Both the position numbers and the translations under genes were made by a program. A model generated the notes under the pieces. It saw nothing but the letters and a program-made list of their open reading frames with translations, ran no database searches and had not been told where the DNA came from. From Streptomyces aurantiacus JA 4570 (lineage in GTDB: Bacteria; Actinomycetota; Actinomycetes; Streptomycetales; Streptomycetaceae): a stretch of 34,725 nucleotides of DNA. This document shows, piece after piece, positions 1 to 6,706 of this stretch (positions are counted from its first letter, which is position 1; every line of letters starts with the position of its first letter). Where the stretch lies: the NCBI RefSeq assembly GCF_000414115.1, contig NZ_AOPZ01000430.1, positions 1 to 34,725 on the forward strand, read 5' to 3'.

Positions 1-32
1 CCGGCGATTGAGGACGAGCGCGCAGCGCGATC
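1..32. repeat. Dispersed intergenic repeat, head module (copy 1)
   Basis: These 32 bases match 18259-18290 with a single mismatch. The unit starts CCGGCG, contains TTGAGGACGAG and ends with the small palindrome GCGCGCAGCGCGATC. The same core occurs at 14952-14969 and, interrupted, near 30721-30775. It lies outside genes at the edge of the window. I recall this sequence type as common between Streptomyces genes; its function is unknown to me. Confidence 0.75.
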
Positions 33-62
33 GGCGGCCACCCCGGCCGGGAGGTGGAGGCG

Positions 63-1028
63 CTACGGCTCGACCACGACCTCCTGGGCGGCCGCCGTCG
101 TGCCGGCGAGCAACTCCGCGTCCAGCGGAACGTTGCGCTTGATGAGGGCGAGGGCGATCGGCCCCAGCTCGTGGTGGCGTACGGACGTGGTGATGAAGCC
201 GAGCTTGCGGCCCTCGGGCCCGTCCGAGGCGAGGTGGAGGGGCGTGCCGTGCACCGGCAGGTGCACCTCGCTGCCGTCCAGGTGCAGAAAGACCAGGCGC
301 CGCGGCGGCTTGCCGAGGTTCTGCACGCGGGCGACGGTCTCCTGACCGCGGTAGCAGCCCTTCTGGAGGTGGACGGCGGTGCCGATCCAGCCCAGCTCGT
401 GCGGGATGGTGCGGTGGTCGGTCTCGAAGGCGAGCCGGGGCCGGCGGTGCTCGACGCGCAGGGCCTCGTAGGCGAGGAGCCCGGCGGCGGGCCCGTGCTC
501 ATCGGCGTACGAAGGAAGATCCGCGCGGGGCAGGAAGACGTCGCGGCCGTGCGCCGTCTCGCGCACGGCGGCGCCCTCCGGGACGGGCGCGATGGAGCCC
601 GCGGGCAGATGCACCACGGCGAACTCGGCGGTGCGGTCGGCGACTTCGACGCGGTAGAAGAACTTCATGCTCTCCAGGTACGCGATGAGCGCGTCCTGCG
701 TGCCGGGCTCCACGTGCGCCCACATCGTCTCGCCGTCGTCGACGAGGTACAGGGCGTGCTCGATGTGCCCGTTCGCGGAGAGGATCAGGGACTCCGTGGC
801 CCGGCCCGCCGGGAGGTCGCTGACGTGCTGGGTGAGGAGGAGATGCAGCCAGGTCAGACGGTCGGCGCCGGAGACGGTGACGACGCCGCGGTGCGAGAGG
901 TCGACGAATCCGGTTCCCTCCGCGAGGGCACGCTGCTCGCGGAACAGATCGCCGTAGTGGGCGGCGACGCCTTCGTCCACGCCCTCTGCGGGGACGGCGC
1001 CGGGCAGCGACAGCAAGGGGCTCTTCAT
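63..1028 (-). CDS. ygfZ: YgfZ/GcvT-like folate-binding protein
   Basis: A 321-residue protein of the YgfZ/IBA57 branch of the GcvT fold, which binds tetrahydrofolate and supports iron-sulfur cluster assembly or repair. The family hallmark K-G-C-Y-x-G-Q-E is present as KGCYRGQETVARVQNLGK about two thirds along, with the conserved Cys intact. The N-terminal segment (RGVVTVSGADRLTWLHLLLT) is the usual aminomethyltransferase-like start. I chose ATG 1028 over the in-frame GTG 1034 because a -10 hexamer TAGTCT (1037-1042) lies 8 nt upstream, which suggests a leaderless transcript. It is the last gene of a minus-strand run behind nur, 57 bp from it. Family assignment is firm; the exact physiological partner is not visible. 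Confidence 0.9.
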   Translation of the reverse strand: MKSPLLSLPGAVPAEGVDEGVAAHYGDLFREQRALAEGTGFVDLSHRGVVTVSGADRLTWLHLLLTQHVSDLPAGRATESLILSANGHIEHALYLVDDGETMWAHVEPGTQDALIAYLESMKFFYRVEVADRTAEFAVVHLPAGSIAPVPEGAAVRETAHGRDVFLPRADLPSYADEHGPAAGLLAYEALRVEHRRPRLAFETDHRTIPHELGWIGTAVHLQKGCYRGQETVARVQNLGKPPRRLVFLHLDGSEVHLPVHGTPLHLASDGPEGRKLGFITTSVRHHELGPIALALIKRNVPLDAELLAGTTAAAQEVVVEP

Positions 1029-1085
1029 GTTCACAAAGACTACGACCCGGAGTGCGCGGCGCTTATTCCTCACCCGCCCAGCGGG

Positions 1086-1523
1086 CTATTCCTCGCCCGC
1101 CCCACCGGCGCATTTCTCGCAGCGACCGAAGATCGCGAAGTGCTTCATGTCGGTGTCGAAGCCGAACATCCCGCGCAGCTTCGCGGTGAACTCCGCGGCC
1201 ACGCCGAGATCGGCCTCGATGACGTTCGTGCAGTCCCGGCACACCAGGTGGATGTGGTGGTGGCGGTCCGCGAGGTGGTACGTGGGGGCGCCGTGCCCGA
1301 GGTGGGCATGGCTGACCAGGCCCAGCTCCTCCAGGAGCTCCAGGGTCCGGTAGACCGTGGAGATGTTGATCCCCGACGCCGTCCTGCGGACCTCGCAGAG
1401 GATGTCGTCGGGGGTCGCGTGCTCGAGGGTGTCCACGGCCTCCAGGACAAGCTGGCGCTGCGGCGTGAGGCGATACCCGCGCCGGCGCAGGTCGCTCTTC
1501 CAGTCCGAGTCGGTGCTCACCAC
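1086..1523 (-). CDS. nur: Nickel-responsive Fur-family repressor Nur
   Basis: A 145-residue Fur-family regulator. The N-terminal winged helix (RLTPQRQLVLEAV, SGINISTVYRTLELLEELG) is followed by a metal-binding dimerisation domain. The histidine pattern fits S. coelicolor Nur with a two-residue offset: H72, H74 and H128 (metal site), and H35, H88, H90 and H92 (nickel site in the RHHHIH run). CxxC pairs CRDC and CEKC are also present. Known role: with Ni it represses nickel uptake genes and Fe-SOD, indirectly favouring Ni-SOD. Start is at GTG 1523: a TAGACT -10 (1531-1536) sits exactly 7 nt upstream, so the mRNA is probably leaderless; the adjacent GTG 1520 is an alternative. The gene lies between the nitrobindin-like gene and ygfZ. 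Confidence 0.93.
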   Translation of the reverse strand: MVSTDSDWKSDLRRRGYRLTPQRQLVLEAVDTLEHATPDDILCEVRRTASGINISTVYRTLELLEELGLVSHAHLGHGAPTYHLADRHHHIHLVCRDCTNVIEADLGVAAEFTAKLRGMFGFDTDMKHFAIFGRCEKCAGGAGEE

Positions 1524-1564
1524 ACCCCGAAGTCTAGGCCCACGCCGCCCGCGCCGGTCCGGAC

Positions 1565-2137
1565 CTACTTGAAGAAGGCGATGCCGTCGTCCGGCAGGTC
1601 GCCCAGGTTCCGTGCCATCTCGGCGACGTCCTCGGGCGAGACGACCTTCTTGAGCTGCGCGGACATGTACGGCCGCAGCGGCACCTCGGGCGTCTGCTTC
1701 TCGCCGACCCACATCAGGTCGCCCTTCACGTACCCGTACAGGCGCTTTCCGCCGGTGTACGGGCCAGAGGCCGCGGTGCGGGCCACGGCGTCCGTGGCCA
1801 GGTCGATCTGCGGCTTCTGGTCGGCCAGCTCGCCGTACCAGACCTCGACGACGCCGTCCTGGCGGACCATGACGGTCTCGACCTTGCGGTCCTTGTCGAT
1901 GCGCCAGAAGCCGGACTCGGACTCCAGCGGCTCCACCTTGGTGCCCTCGGCGTCGAGCACCCAGGTGCGCGAGTGGTACTCGAGGAAGTCCCGGCCGTCG
2001 TGCGTGAAGGACACTTCCTGGCCGAAATTCGCCTTCGCGGAGCCGGGGAAGTCGGTGACGCCCGCGCCGGCCCAGTTGCCCAGGAGCCAGGCGAGGGGGA
2101 CGAGGTCGCGGTGCAGGTCGGACGGGATCTCGATCAT
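1565..2137 (-). CDS. Nitrobindin-like protein lacking the haem histidine
   Basis: A 190-residue beta-barrel protein of the nitrobindin/THAP4-C family (formerly UPF0678/DUF1794). The N-terminal G-x-W-x-G-x-G is seen as GNWAGAG, followed by FGQEVSFTHDGRDFLEYHSRTW. True nitrobindins carry a C-terminal histidine ligand in a motif like PLxxHLxAxL. Here the matching stretch is PLRPYMSAQLKKV, so Tyr replaces His. Family knowledge: such members are classed as ferric nitrobindin-like proteins and are not expected to coordinate haem in the usual way. Start ATG 2137 lies 34 bp after the small membrane gene and the stop lies 41 bp before nur, so co-transcription is likely. The ligand is unknown. Confidence 0.85.
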   Translation of the reverse strand: MIEIPSDLHRDLVPLAWLLGNWAGAGVTDFPGSAKANFGQEVSFTHDGRDFLEYHSRTWVLDAEGTKVEPLESESGFWRIDKDRKVETVMVRQDGVVEVWYGELADQKPQIDLATDAVARTAASGPYTGGKRLYGYVKGDLMWVGEKQTPEVPLRPYMSAQLKKVVSPEDVAEMARNLGDLPDDGIAFFK

Positions 2138-2171
2138 GGGGTGCTCAGGAGTCTCTCGGTGGGGGGTGCGG

Positions 2172-2273
2172 TCAGCGCTGGCCCTGGTACAGCTTCTTCA
2201 CGGTCAGACCCGCGAAGGCGAGGACGCCGACGCAGACCAGGACAAGGAGGGCGGAGAAGAATGCCTCAAGCAC
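2172..2273 (-). CDS. 33-residue single-pass membrane peptide
   Basis: A short gene starting at GTG 2273. The SD sequence AAGGAG lies a few bases upstream, and the stop is TGA at 2172-2174. The peptide has a short acidic N-terminus (MLEAFFSA), one hydrophobic helix of about 16 residues (LLVLVCVGVLAFAGLT) and a basic amphipathic tail (VKKLYQGQR). This is the usual design of a small inner-membrane protein. It lies 34 bp upstream of the nitrobindin-like gene on the same strand and may be co-transcribed with it. I believe it is conserved in Streptomyces. Function unknown. Confidence 0.8.
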   Translation of the reverse strand: MLEAFFSALLVLVCVGVLAFAGLTVKKLYQGQR

Positions 2274-2376
2274 GGAAGCTCCTTGGTGAGCGGTAAGTAG
2301 GGCGGTACAGAGCCGCGTCCCACTCTAGCCGTGCGGGCCCTGCCCCTCTCTGTGAGGTCGGCCGTACGCTGGACGT

Positions 2377-2634
2377 ATGTACGCACGACGGCGCCATGTG
2401 TACTTCACCATGATGGGCGCGTGTCTGGCCCTGTTCGTCCTGGCCTGGGGAGTCGTGCGGCTGTGGTCGATTCCGGTCGCGGTCGGGATGTGCGTCGTGG
2501 CGATGCTGATCCCGCCGGTGGCCGCCATGGTCGCGAACCGGCGCGGTCCGGAGGACCGCTGGTGGGACGACCCCTCGGGTGACCCGAAGTCCGACGAGTG
2601 GTGGGACGAGCTCGACGGCAAACGCCGCAGATAG
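2377..2634 (+). CDS. DUF3099 family membrane protein
   Basis: An 85-residue protein with an arginine-rich N-terminus (MYARRRHVYF), two predicted membrane helices (about residues 11-28 and 32-51, the second ending IPPVAAMVANRRG), and a short acidic, Trp-rich cytoplasmic tail (RWWDDPSGDPKSDEWWDEL). This is the DUF3099 pattern. A TACGCT -10 hexamer (2365-2370) sits 6 nt before ATG 2377, so the mRNA is probably leaderless. It faces the DUF1416 gene and is separated from it by a strong hairpin. Biochemical role unknown. Confidence 0.85.
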   Translation: MYARRRHVYFTMMGACLALFVLAWGVVRLWSIPVAVGMCVVAMLIPPVAAMVANRRGPEDRWWDDPSGDPKSDEWWDELDGKRRR

Positions 2635-2641
2635 CACGACC

Positions 2642-2686
2642 GAGGGCCGCACCCCGTGGCGTCCAACCCCCTGGGGTGCGGCCCTC
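2642..2686. terminator. Bidirectional hairpin between convergent genes
   Basis: GAGGGCCGCACCCC (2642-2655) pairs perfectly with GGGGTGCGGCCCTC (2673-2686), giving a 14-bp stem with a 17-nt loop. It sits 8 bp after the DUF3099 stop and 33 bp before the DUF1416 stop on the other strand, so it can serve both genes. There is no U-tract, as is usual in Streptomyces. Confidence 0.85.
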
Positions 2687-2718
2687 CGGCCTGGCTGCGG
2701 GCCCTACGGCCTGTCTGC

Positions 2719-3006
2719 TCAGACGGCGATCGCGACCTCCGCGAGCCCGCCCGTCCGGGCGACGACCGTGCGGTCCGCCGAGCCGCCGGGGACCAGGGCC
2801 CGGACGGTCCACGTGCCCTCGGCCGCGTAGAAGCGGAACTGGCCCGTGGCGGAGGTCGGGACCTCCGCGGTGAACTCGCCGGTCGAGTCGAGCAGGCGCA
2901 CGTAACCGGTGACGGGCTCGCCGTCGCGGGTCACCTGGCCCTGGATCGTGGTCTCACCGGGCTTGATCGTCGAAGCGTCCGGGCCGCCGGCCTTGGCTCC
3001 ACACAT
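2719..3006 (-). CDS. DUF1416 protein, sulfurtransferase-associated
   Basis: A 95-residue DUF1416 protein. It begins MCGAKAGG with a Cys at position 2, followed by a beta-rich domain resembling a small carboxypeptidase-regulatory or transthyretin-like sandwich (TTIQGQVTRDGEPVTGYVRL, GQFRFYAAEGTWTVRALV). It has a clear SD (AGGAG, 5 nt before the ATG). It lies 61 bp downstream of cysA on the same strand and is almost always found next to cysA-type rhodaneses in actinobacteria, which suggests a shared role in sulfane sulfur handling. The enzymatic role is unproven. The upstream transcribed region is an unusual polypyrimidine tract. Confidence 0.88.
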   Translation of the reverse strand: MCGAKAGGPDASTIKPGETTIQGQVTRDGEPVTGYVRLLDSTGEFTAEVPTSATGQFRFYAAEGTWTVRALVPGGSADRTVVARTGGLAEVAIAV

Positions 3007-3017
3007 GCGTACTCCTA

Positions 3018-3053
3018 GGGGAAAGGGAGGGAGAGGAGGAGGGGAGGGAGGGA
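3018..3053. other. G-rich tract with G-quadruplex potential
   Basis: The plus strand carries seven runs of 2-4 G separated by 1-4 nt (GGGGAAAGGGAGGGAGAGG and onward), in the 61-bp gap between cysA and the DUF1416 gene. The transcript, being from the minus strand, has the complementary C/U-rich tract immediately before the DUF1416 SD. G4 formation would be on the non-transcript strand. Confidence 0.6.
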
Positions 3054-3067
3054 GAAGGTCGGTCGGG

Positions 3068-3913
3068 CTACTTGTTGGCGCCGAGCTCGATCGGCACGCC
3101 CACCAGGGAGCCGTACTCGGTCCAGGAGCCGTCGTAGTTCTTGACGTTCTCGACCCCGAGCAGCTCGTGCAGGACGAACCAGGTCAGGGCGGAACGCTCA
3201 CCGATGCGGCAGTACGCGATGGTGTCCTTGGCGAGATCGACCTGCTCGTCGGCGTACAGCGCCTTGAGCTCGTCGTCCGACTTGAAGGTGCCGTCGTCGT
3301 TGGCGTTCTTCGACCACGGGATGTTGCGGGCGCTCGGCACGTGGCCGGGGCGCTGCGACTGCTCCTGCGGCAGGTGCGCCGGGGCGAGGAGCTTGCCGGA
3401 GAACTCGTCGGGCGAGCGCACGTCGACCAGGTTCTGCGCGCCGATGGCCTTGACGACGTCGTCGCGGAAGGCGCGGATCGAGGTGTCCTGCGGCTTGGCC
3501 TTGTAGTCGGTGGCAGCGCGCTGGGGCACCTGCGCGCCGTCGACCAGGTCGCGGGAGTCCAGCTCCCACTTCTTGCGGCCGCCGTCGAGGAGCTTGACGT
3601 CCTGGTGGCCGTAGAGCTTGAAGTACCAGAAGGCGTAGGAGGCGAACCAGTTGTTGTTGCCGCCGTAGAGGACCACGGTGGAGTCGTTCGCGATGCCCTT
3701 GCCGGAGAGGAGCTTCTCGAAGCCCTCCTGGTCGATGAAGTCGCGGCGGACCGGGTCCTGGAGGTCCTTGGTCCAGTCGATCCGGATCGCGTTCTTGATG
3801 TGGTTCTTGTCGTACGCGGACGTGTCTTCGTCGACCTCGACGATGACGACCTTCGGGTCGTCGATGTGGGCCTCGACCCAGTCGGCGTCTACCAGGACGT
3901 CGCTGCGGCTCAT
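3068..3913 (-). CDS. cysA: Thiosulfate sulfurtransferase (two-domain rhodanese)
   Basis: A 281-residue tandem rhodanese. The N-terminal domain (about residues 5-125) is the inactive structural one. The C-terminal domain carries the catalytic Cys (about residue 235) in the loop YCRIGERS, followed by TWFVLHELLG. It transfers sulfane sulfur from thiosulfate to thiol acceptors or cyanide in the cytoplasm. Start ATG 3913 is fixed by the SD GGAGGAG 8 nt upstream; further upstream the frame stays open but has no family similarity. It is preceded by a short cysteine-containing leader ORF and a hairpin, and followed by the DUF1416 gene, so the unit is leader-cysA-DUF1416. Confidence 0.93.
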   Translation of the reverse strand: MSRSDVLVDADWVEAHIDDPKVVIVEVDEDTSAYDKNHIKNAIRIDWTKDLQDPVRRDFIDQEGFEKLLSGKGIANDSTVVLYGGNNNWFASYAFWYFKLYGHQDVKLLDGGRKKWELDSRDLVDGAQVPQRAATDYKAKPQDTSIRAFRDDVVKAIGAQNLVDVRSPDEFSGKLLAPAHLPQEQSQRPGHVPSARNIPWSKNANDDGTFKSDDELKALYADEQVDLAKDTIAYCRIGERSALTWFVLHELLGVENVKNYDGSWTEYGSLVGVPIELGANK

Positions 3914-4048
3914 GCTGTTCTCCTCCGGGGCAGTTGCGGCGGGGCGGTGCGGGTACTCGCGGTGCGCGTATGGGTACGCGGGGAGGCACCGGCATACGGC
4001 ACGGGGGCCCTGATGGTGACCTGGGACGGTCAACGGGCCGGGGGAATA

Positions 4049-4066
4049 CGGGAGTTGAGGCTCCCG
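4049..4066 (-). promoter_or_regulatory. Hairpin just after the cys leader ORF
   Basis: CGGGAG and CTCCCG form a 6-bp stem with a 6-nt loop, starting 1-2 nt downstream of the leader peptide stop. A ribosome stalled at either Cys codon of the leader, or terminating there, would affect its folding. It is a candidate part of an attenuation mechanism in the 154-nt leader between the mini-ORF and cysA. No classical terminator with a U-tract is visible in that leader. Confidence 0.45.
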
Positions 4067-4067
4067 C

Positions 4068-4148
4068 TCAGAAGGTGCGACAGAGCATGGCGGCGACGCG
4101 GCACAGGTCCACTGCCCGCCGCTTCGTGAGGTCCGCCTGTCGATGCAT
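4068..4148 (-). CDS. Cysteine-containing leader peptide of cysA
   Basis: A 26-codon ORF beginning ATG-CAT-CGA and ending at TGA 4068-4070. The peptide starts MHRQADLTKRRAVDLCRV and finishes AAMLCRTF, with Cys at residues 16 and 23. Short actinobacterial peptides with the pattern R-x-x-x-D-L-C-R-x-A-x-x-x-C-R precede sulfur assimilation genes and are annotated as putative leader peptides. The presumed role is to sense Cys-tRNA supply. There is no SD. Instead a -10 TACGAT ends 7 nt before the ATG, which points to a leaderless transcript starting at the ATG. It precedes cysA by 154 bp on the same strand. Confidence 0.85.
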   Translation of the reverse strand: MHRQADLTKRRAVDLCRVAAMLCRTF

Positions 4149-4155
4149 GCGTCCG

Positions 4156-4185
4156 ATCGTAGGGACGGTGGGGCGGCCGTGTCAC
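4156..4185 (-). promoter_or_regulatory. Promoter of the leader-cysA unit
   Basis: On the minus strand, GTGACA (-35, 4185-4180) is followed by an 18-bp spacer and TACGAT (-10, 4161-4156), then 7 nt to the leader ATG. This is a good match to the housekeeping (HrdB) promoter pattern and predicts transcription starting at the leader ATG itself. Confidence 0.65.
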
Positions 4186-4278
4186 CGCCGTGTCGGATGC
4201 TGAGACGATTTCGTCCAGGATGTGATCACGTAGGTGATTTCAGGCCGCCGCGCGGGGGCCTCCGGGCTGCGCACGCAC

Positions 4279-4318
4279 CGCGGGCGCCCGCCCACCATCT
4301 GAGGGACGGACGCCCGCG
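4279..4318. terminator. Hairpin downstream of the DUF2993 gene
   Basis: CGCGGGCG (4279-4286) pairs with CGCCCGCG (4311-4318), an 8-bp all-GC stem with a 24-nt loop. It lies 32 bp beyond the stop of the minus-strand DUF2993 gene. The 4186-4349 stretch contains no credible gene, only this hairpin and upstream promoter DNA of the cys leader. Confidence 0.5.
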
Positions 4319-4349
4319 TCTCGTACTACGGACAACTATCGGTTCGGGG

Positions 4350-5102
4350 TCAGGACACCAGGTCCACGTTCTCGCCCTTCACGGCCACGTCCACGCCGTC
4401 CGGCGCCGCCTGCACGGTGTCGAGCTTGATGCCGCCGGGCAGGTCGGTGATCTTCTCCTCGAAGTCGGTGACGTCACGGACCAGGCCCTCGGGCAGCGGG
4501 ATCGTCACGCCGAGCACTTCGAGGTTCTTCGGGATCGTGTCGGCGTGCACCCGGATCGAGTCGCCCTCGACGGTCATCGTGCTGAGTACGTGCACGGGCT
4601 TGGGGAGCTTCGTGCCGCCCTTGCTCACCTCGACCTCGACCTTGACCTTGCCGTCGCCGCCGTCGGAGAGGCCGACCACCTTGCCGGTGGCGCCGAGCGG
4701 CAGCTTCACCGGCTCGGCCTTGGCGGCCTTCAGGAGCTCGTCGTAGGAGATCCGGGCGACGCCCGCGGCCGTGTCGGCGGTGGCGGAGCTGTAGTCGCTG
4801 GAGAAGTCGACGCCGTGCATGGTGGCGCTGAGGTCGGCGACGCGGATGGTGTCGCCGTCGGACTTGGCGTCGTAGTCCTTGATGCCGATCTCGACGTCGT
4901 CGAGCTTGCCGCCGAGGGCCTGGGTCAGGAACGGGAAGCCCTTGATGGAGACGTCGGGGGTGCTGCTGAGCCCCTCCTGGGTCTTGATCTTCTCGGCCGC
5001 CTCGTTCTCCGCGAAGTTCACCGCGAACCGGTCGGCCGCCACGAAGAGGCCCCCCAGGATCACCACGACGATCAGAAGTATGCGTATCGCGCGTTTGCTC
5101 AT
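4350..5102 (-). CDS. DUF2993 (LmeA-like) membrane-anchored protein
   Basis: A 250-residue protein with an N-terminal membrane anchor (about residues 5-24, IRILLIVVVILGGLFVAADR). An extracytoplasmic DUF2993 domain follows, with the typical sequence SIKGFPFLTQALGGKLDDVE. DUF2993 proteins such as mycobacterial LmeA are lipid-binding beta-rich envelope proteins. Start ATG 5102 is the last Met before the anchor; SD is weak. A second DUF2993 protein lies at 15018-16238 in this window and shares the GFPFLTQ block. Terminators flank this gene on both sides, so it is probably monocistronic. Envelope role inferred from family only. Confidence 0.85.
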   Translation of the reverse strand: MSKRAIRILLIVVVILGGLFVAADRFAVNFAENEAAEKIKTQEGLSSTPDVSIKGFPFLTQALGGKLDDVEIGIKDYDAKSDGDTIRVADLSATMHGVDFSSDYSSATADTAAGVARISYDELLKAAKAEPVKLPLGATGKVVGLSDGGDGKVKVEVEVSKGGTKLPKPVHVLSTMTVEGDSIRVHADTIPKNLEVLGVTIPLPEGLVRDVTDFEEKITDLPGGIKLDTVQAAPDGVDVAVKGENVDLVS

Positions 5103-5155
5103 GCCTGCTGTTCCCCGTCCCCCGCCTCGGTTGTCCGTTGCCGCGAGCCTAAAGG

Positions 5156-5192
5156 ACAGGTCCCCGGCCGACGTGCCCGGCCGGGGACCTGT
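5156..5192. terminator. Strong hairpin after the membrane-protein operon
   Basis: ACAGGTCCCCGGCCG (5156-5170) and CGGCCGGGGACCTGT (5178-5192) form a perfect 15-bp stem with a 7-nt loop. It sits 44 bp beyond the minus-strand stop at 5236 and upstream of the DUF2993 gene, isolating the two transcription units. Confidence 0.88.
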
Positions 5193-5235
5193 AGATCGAA
5201 TGTGACGTTGCGGCGCGTTTCGGCGCCGCCCGGAT

Positions 5236-6417
5236 TCAGCCGAGGGCACGCCCCAGCAGGTACACGGCGGGCGCGGCGGCCGCCAGCGGCAGCGCGACAC
5301 CGGCCGTGAAGTGCACGAACCGCGACGGGTAGTCGTACGAGGCGACCCGGTGCCCGATCACGGCACACACGCCCGCCGCCAGCCCGAGCAGCGCGCCCTT
5401 GCTGCCAAAGTCGGTGGCGCCGCCGACCGCGACACCCGCGCCCGCCGCCGCGAGCAGCGCCACGACCACCGACGCGGGCGTCGGCAGCGGCAGCGCGCGG
5501 GCCAGCACGGTCACGGCGACGGCGACGCCGCCGACGGTGACGGCCTCGTGCGCGGCGGCCAGGTGCCCGGCCGCGATGATCGCGAGCGCGCTGGAGGCGA
5601 GGGTGGCCATCAGACCGGACATCCGCTCGTCCGCGCCGGCCCGGCTGCGCAGCTGCAGGACGAGCACGAGCAGCACCCAGACGCCGAGCGTGCCGAGGAT
5701 CGCGGCCGGGGCGTTGCCCTCGCCGGTGGCAAGGAGCGCGACGTCGGCGGCGACACCGCCCAGGAACGCGAGCGCGATGCCCTGCCGGGCGGGCCACATC
5801 CCGTTCAGCCGGAACCATCCCGCGGCCGTCACGCCCTGAAGGATCACCAGCGGTACGAGCAGCGCGTACTGCCCGGCGGCGGCAGCCCCCGCGAGCAGCA
5901 GCCCGAGCACCGCGGTGAGCAGGGCGGGCTGCATCCCCGGCTCTATGATCGGCGACCGCCCTTCGGCCCGCGCCCGCTGCGCGTCGGTGACCCGGGGGTT
6001 ACCGGTGACGGTGGCGGGGCCGTAGGTGGGGGCGGGTTCGGGGGTGGGTTCTGCCGGGGCCGGGGCCGCGCGGTGCCTCCCGGCCGGAGGTGGCGTCCCC
6101 TGGGTGGGCGGCTGCTCCGCCGCTCCCCCGGGTGCCTGGTAGTACGCGCCGGGGTGGTCCGCCCCTTGGTACCCCTGGTACCCCGGCGGAGGCTCCGCGT
6201 AGGACTGCGGAGGCAGATACGCCGTCTCGGTCACGTCCGCCACCGGCGAAGCCGCATGCACCTGGGTGTCCCAGGTCTGCCCCTCCCACTGCTGGGTGGC
6301 GTACTGCTGCGCGGCGTACGGGTCCTGGTACCCCCAGGACTCGTCGGCCTGCGGCTGCGGCTGTGGATACGGCTGATGCTGATGCTGCTGATAAGGGTCG
6401 TACGGTTCGTTGCTCAT
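5236..6417 (-). CDS. Multi-pass membrane protein with Pro/Gln/Tyr-rich head
   Basis: A 393-residue protein in two halves. The first about 155 residues are low complexity (MSNEPYDPYQQHQHQPYPQP, then many P, Y, Q, G and A) and presumably cytoplasmic. The second half has about eight hydrophobic helices (for example PALLTAVLGLLLAGAAAAG and SVVVALLAAAGAGVAVGG). I do not recognise a catalytic family. SD AGGAGG lies about 14 nt before ATG 6417, overlapping the stop of the MoaD-like gene, which ends 10 bp upstream. It is the third gene of a hydrolase-MoaD-membrane protein operon and is followed by a strong terminator. Disordered Pro/Gln/Tyr-rich heads are common in Streptomyces membrane proteins. Confidence 0.82.
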   Translation of the reverse strand: MSNEPYDPYQQHQHQPYPQPQPQADESWGYQDPYAAQQYATQQWEGQTWDTQVHAASPVADVTETAYLPPQSYAEPPPGYQGYQGADHPGAYYQAPGGAAEQPPTQGTPPPAGRHRAAPAPAEPTPEPAPTYGPATVTGNPRVTDAQRARAEGRSPIIEPGMQPALLTAVLGLLLAGAAAAGQYALLVPLVILQGVTAAGWFRLNGMWPARQGIALAFLGGVAADVALLATGEGNAPAAILGTLGVWVLLVLVLQLRSRAGADERMSGLMATLASSALAIIAAGHLAAAHEAVTVGGVAVAVTVLARALPLPTPASVVVALLAAAGAGVAVGGATDFGSKGALLGLAAGVCAVIGHRVASYDYPSRFVHFTAGVALPLAAAAPAVYLLGRALG

Positions 6418-6427
6418 CGCGTACGGG

Positions 6428-6682
6428 TCATCCTCCTGCGAACGGCGGGAGCACCTCGACCGTGCCGCCCTCGGCAAGCCGTACGGTCTCATGGGCGCGG
6501 GTCCCCACGGGGTCACCGTCGATGAGGAACGAGCAGCGCCGCAGCACGCGGTCCAGTTCTCCGGGGTGTCGCGCGCGGGCGGCGCTGAGCGCCTCGGCCA
6601 GCGTGGCCTCGGCGTACGCCTCCTCGGCGACACCCGCGGCAGCCTTGGCGGCGGCCCAGTACCGAATGGTCCCGGTTGCCAT
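6428..6682 (-). CDS. MoaD/ThiS family sulfur carrier
   Basis: An 84-residue ubiquitin-fold protein ending PPFAGG. The C-terminal Gly-Gly is the site where MoaD/ThiS proteins are adenylated and thiocarboxylated to carry sulfur. The body (ATLAEALSAARARHPGELDRVL, FLIDGDPVG, GGTVEVLPPFAGG) matches the MoaD pattern. A perfect SD (AAAGGAGG) precedes ATG 6682. It sits between an alpha/beta hydrolase (24 bp upstream) and a membrane protein (10 bp downstream), not with molybdopterin or thiamine genes, so the pathway it serves is not evident from context. Confidence 0.88.
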   Translation of the reverse strand: MATGTIRYWAAAKAAAGVAEEAYAEATLAEALSAARARHPGELDRVLRRCSFLIDGDPVGTRAHETVRLAEGGTVEVLPPFAGG

Positions 6683-6706
6683 GCGTGCCCCCTCCTTTCG
6701 CTCAGG

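Noticed and set aside
54..2300. Very long open frame on the plus strand opposite ygfZ, nur and the nitrobindin-like gene
   Set aside because: High GC gives few stops in antisense frames. The translation is low-complexity V/R/G/E with no family, and the minus-strand genes have clear motifs.
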